The notes beneath the pieces were generated by a model that did not search any database, was not told the origin of the DNA, and was given only the letters and a program-made list of their open reading frames with translations. Of a stretch of 10,985 nucleotides of DNA, positions 9,461 through 10,985 are shown piece by piece (positions within the stretch are counted from its first letter, which is position 1; every line of letters starts with the position of its first letter). The position numbers were made by a program, and so were the translations under genes. The DNA comes from CAZTQN01 sp964615765 (GTDB lineage: Bacteria > Planctomycetota > Phycisphaerae > Phycisphaerales > UBA1924): positions 1 through 10,985 of the forward strand of contig CAZTQN010000062.1 in the NCBI GenBank assembly GCA_964615765.1, written 5' to 3'.

Positions 9461-10612
9461 TCAGGCGGCCCCGTCGATCAGCGCCGCGAACAACTCCGGG
9501 ATCCCCTGCCCGCGCGTCGCGACCGTCTCGACGATCGCCCGCCGCCCGGCGATCTCGCGCAGGTCGCGCACCAGCTCGTGCTCGCCCGGGTGGTCGGCCT
9601 TGTTGCACACGAACACGTCGGCGATCTCGAGAATCCCCGCCTTGTCCATCTGCACCGCGTCGCCCATGCCGGGCGTAAGCACCACCGCCGTCCGGTCGAC
9701 CAGTTGGCGGATGCGCGTCTCGTTCTGCCCGGCCCCGACGGTCTCGACGAACAGCGTCTGATACCCCGCCCCGCCGATGAGTTCGATGATCTCGGGCACG
9801 CTGGTGTAGTCCTCGCCGCCGATGGCGAGGGAGCGGTAGAAGACCGCTTCATCAAGCGTGTTGAAGTCGACGCGCAGGCGATCGCCAAGCAGCGCCCCGC
9901 CCGTGATCGGGCTCTTGGGATCGAACGCGAGCACGGCGCACCGCCCGAGTTCCGCCCGAGACTTCGCCCGCGTGGTGTGCTCCGCCACCAGCTGGGCCAC
10001 CAGCGTGCTCTTGCCCGCACCGGGTGAGCCGGTGATGCCGATCACGCGGGCCGGGCGACGCCGCGCCGCCCCCGACCGGTGCGGGCGCCCAAGGTGCGCC
10101 AGCGAGATGTCGCGTGCCAGCTGCGCCGCCGGCGTGGCCGCCCCGAGCGCCGGCGTCAGCGTCCGCGTCGCCGAACGCACCGCGTTCACGATGTCCAGAA
10201 GGCCCGTGCCCGTGGTGAAGCACTTGGCGATCCCGCCGGCGAGCAGCTTGGGAATATCTTCCTGCGGCAGGATCCCGCCCATGTACACCGGCAGCTCCGG
10301 CCGCCCAAGGTCCTTCAGCGCCTCGACCAGCTTGGGCCCCAGCACCAGGTGCGAGTTGCTCATCATGCTCGCCGCGATGACGTCGACGTCCTCGTCGCGT
10401 GCGGACACCGCGAGCGAGCGCGGCGTCTGCCACAAGCCGGAATAGATCACGTGCACGCCCGAATCGCGCAGGGCCCGGGCGATGACCTTCACGCCGCGGT
10501 CGTGCCCGTCCAGGCCCATCTTCCCGAGCAGCACGCGCGGGCGATGGTCCAGGTCGGCGCAGCGGTCGAGCTTCTCGAACTCGGTAGTGGCGGCGGAGAG
10601 CGGGGTGGTCAT
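9461..10612 (-). CDS. Fused B12-binding domain and MeaB-like GTPase (acyl-CoA mutase partner)
   Basis: 383 residues from ATG 10612. Residues about 25-150 form a cobalamin-binding domain of the methylmalonyl-CoA mutase type: DGHDRGVKVIA (35-45) has the DxHxxG histidine that ligates cobalt, followed by ASMMSNSHLVL (81-91) and YMGGILPQEDI (110-120). Residues about 187-383 form a G3E GTPase like MeaB/ArgK: P-loop GSPGAGKST (195-203), DPKSPITGGALLGDR (231-245), VETVGAGQNE (289-298) and NKAD (337-340). MeaB loads and protects B12 in acyl-CoA mutases. The order equals the N-terminal half of the fused mutase IcmF, but the catalytic barrel is absent and no mutase gene adjoins. The protein ends soon after the GTPase core, so the C-terminal dimerisation arm of MeaB seems missing. 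The start lies only 19 bases beyond a terminator serving the upstream gene. Confidence 0.92.
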   Translation of the reverse strand: MTTPLSAATTEFEKLDRCADLDHRPRVLLGKMGLDGHDRGVKVIARALRDSGVHVIYSGLWQTPRSLAVSARDEDVDVIAASMMSNSHLVLGPKLVEALKDLGRPELPVYMGGILPQEDIPKLLAGGIAKCFTTGTGLLDIVNAVRSATRTLTPALGAATPAAQLARDISLAHLGRPHRSGAARRRPARVIGITGSPGAGKSTLVAQLVAEHTTRAKSRAELGRCAVLAFDPKSPITGGALLGDRLRVDFNTLDEAVFYRSLAIGGEDYTSVPEIIELIGGAGYQTLFVETVGAGQNETRIRQLVDRTAVVLTPGMGDAVQMDKAGILEIADVFVCNKADHPGEHELVRDLREIAGRRAIVETVATRGQGIPELFAALIDGAA

Positions 10613-10631
10613 GAGGGCGGAGGGTAGGGGC

Positions 10632-10664
10632 AAAAAAGAAGCCCGGGCTCGAAGAGCCCGGGCT
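10632..10664 (-). terminator. Intrinsic terminator of the glycine-rich protein gene
   Basis: An 11-bp perfect stem (AGCCCGGGCTC/GAGCCCGGGCT, 10640-10664, three-base loop) is followed on the minus strand by TTCTTTTTTG. It lies about 50 bases beyond the glycine-rich gene's stop. The 10665-10712 stretch between them is a pyrimidine-rich 3' untranslated region on the minus strand. Confidence 0.93.
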
Positions 10665-10712
10665 CGTGAAGAACAGAGGAAGAATCAGAAGGGAAAGTGC
10701 GAGGGAGGCTGC

Positions 10713-10985
10713 TTACCAGCCGCCGCCGGTGGACTCGCCGCCGCCGCCCCAGCCGCCGCCGGAGGAGCCGCCGCCGCCGCCGGAGTCGCGACCACCGCGA
10801 CCGCCGCCGCCGCGCCAGCCACCGCCGCCGCCGCCGGAGCGACCGCCGCCACCACCACCGTAGCCGCCGCCACCACCACCGCTGCGGCCACCGCCGCCGT
10901 AGGGGCTGCGACCACCGCCGCCGCCACCACCACCGTAGGGGCTGCGGCCACCGCCGCCGCCACCGCCACCACCGTAGCCGCCACC
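10713..10985 (-). CDS. Glycine-rich protein, C-terminal 90 residues (5' end outside window)
   Basis: Read from the window edge, this frame gives 90 codons and a TAA stop. About two thirds of the residues are glycine, in runs of 2-9 separated by RS, RSPY, Y, WR, RDS, SS and EST, ending STGGGW. The unit RSPY plus eight glycines is repeated with a 36-base period (RSPY codons at 10946-10935 and 10910-10899). Such Arg/Tyr-studded glycine tails are typical of the disordered C-termini of single-RRM RNA-binding proteins in cyanobacteria and planctomycetes, but the RRM would be outside the window, so that identity is inferred. The frame is chosen over the Ala/Val-rich alternative because of its proper stop, the mixed GGT/GGC glycine codons and the terminator just downstream. 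Confidence 0.8.
   Translation of the reverse strand, partial: GGGYGGGGGGGGGRSPYGGGGGGGGRSPYGGGGRSGGGGGGYGGGGGGRSGGGGGGWRGGGGRGGRDSGGGGGSSGGGWGGGGESTGGGW

Noticed and set aside
10685..10984. Ala/Val-rich 99-residue minus-strand frame over the glycine-rich region
   Set aside because: It is a frame-shifted reading of the glycine repeats and runs past the natural TAA stop. The glycine frame fits stop, codon use and terminator.
10800..10985. CRISPR-like or intergenic microsatellite array
   Set aside because: The repeats are in codon phase and encode a glycine-rich tail ending in a stop followed by a terminator. There are no unique spacers.

Overview
This is a GC-rich bacterial chromosome segment made mostly of housekeeping genes. 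The best guess at its source is a member of the Planctomycetota, probably Phycisphaerae-like, but this is an inference. Supporting signs are the short 5S rRNA (about 108 nt), start codons that are often GTG without a Shine-Dalgarno sequence, an S23-type four-helix-bundle gene set in G-rich inverted repeats, and a very glycine-rich protein tail.

Layout. Positions 1-900 are the 3' third of a 23S rRNA gene. A hairpin-rich spacer without a tRNA follows, then 5S rRNA (about 1107-1214) and a strong intrinsic terminator (1219-1259). Next, on the + strand, is a polytopic membrane glycosyltransferase of the GT87/DUF2029 type (1407-2561), whose real N-terminus probably lies upstream of its first standard start codon. 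It converges, with a 10-base gap, on a minus-strand pair: purF (first step of purine synthesis, 6155-4545) followed 38 bases later by a Uup-like ABC-F ATPase (4506-2572). Divergent from purF is a stand-alone rpsD (6386-6985), preceded by about 160 bases that can fold into five successive stems. Behind rpsD lie a small four-helix-bundle (S23/IVP) gene flanked by inverted G-rich repeats (7038-7454) and a membrane-anchored SurA_N/PpiD-like chaperone lacking a visible rotamase domain (7469-9406). That gene converges on a minus-strand gene fusing a B12-binding domain to a MeaB-like GTPase (10612-9461). Immediately upstream of it are an intrinsic terminator and the C-terminal 90 residues of a glycine-rich protein (10985-10713), cut by the window edge.

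How it works together. Much of the window serves translation: 23S and 5S rRNA, S4, the ABC-F ATPase, and possibly the glycine-rich protein if it binds RNA. PurF supplies purines and the B12/GTPase protein points to an acyl-CoA mutase encoded elsewhere. I see no CRISPR array, transposase, integrase, or obvious defence or biosynthetic cluster. The most unusual items are the repeat-flanked S23 cassette, the B12-MeaB fusion without a mutase, and the structured rpsD leader.
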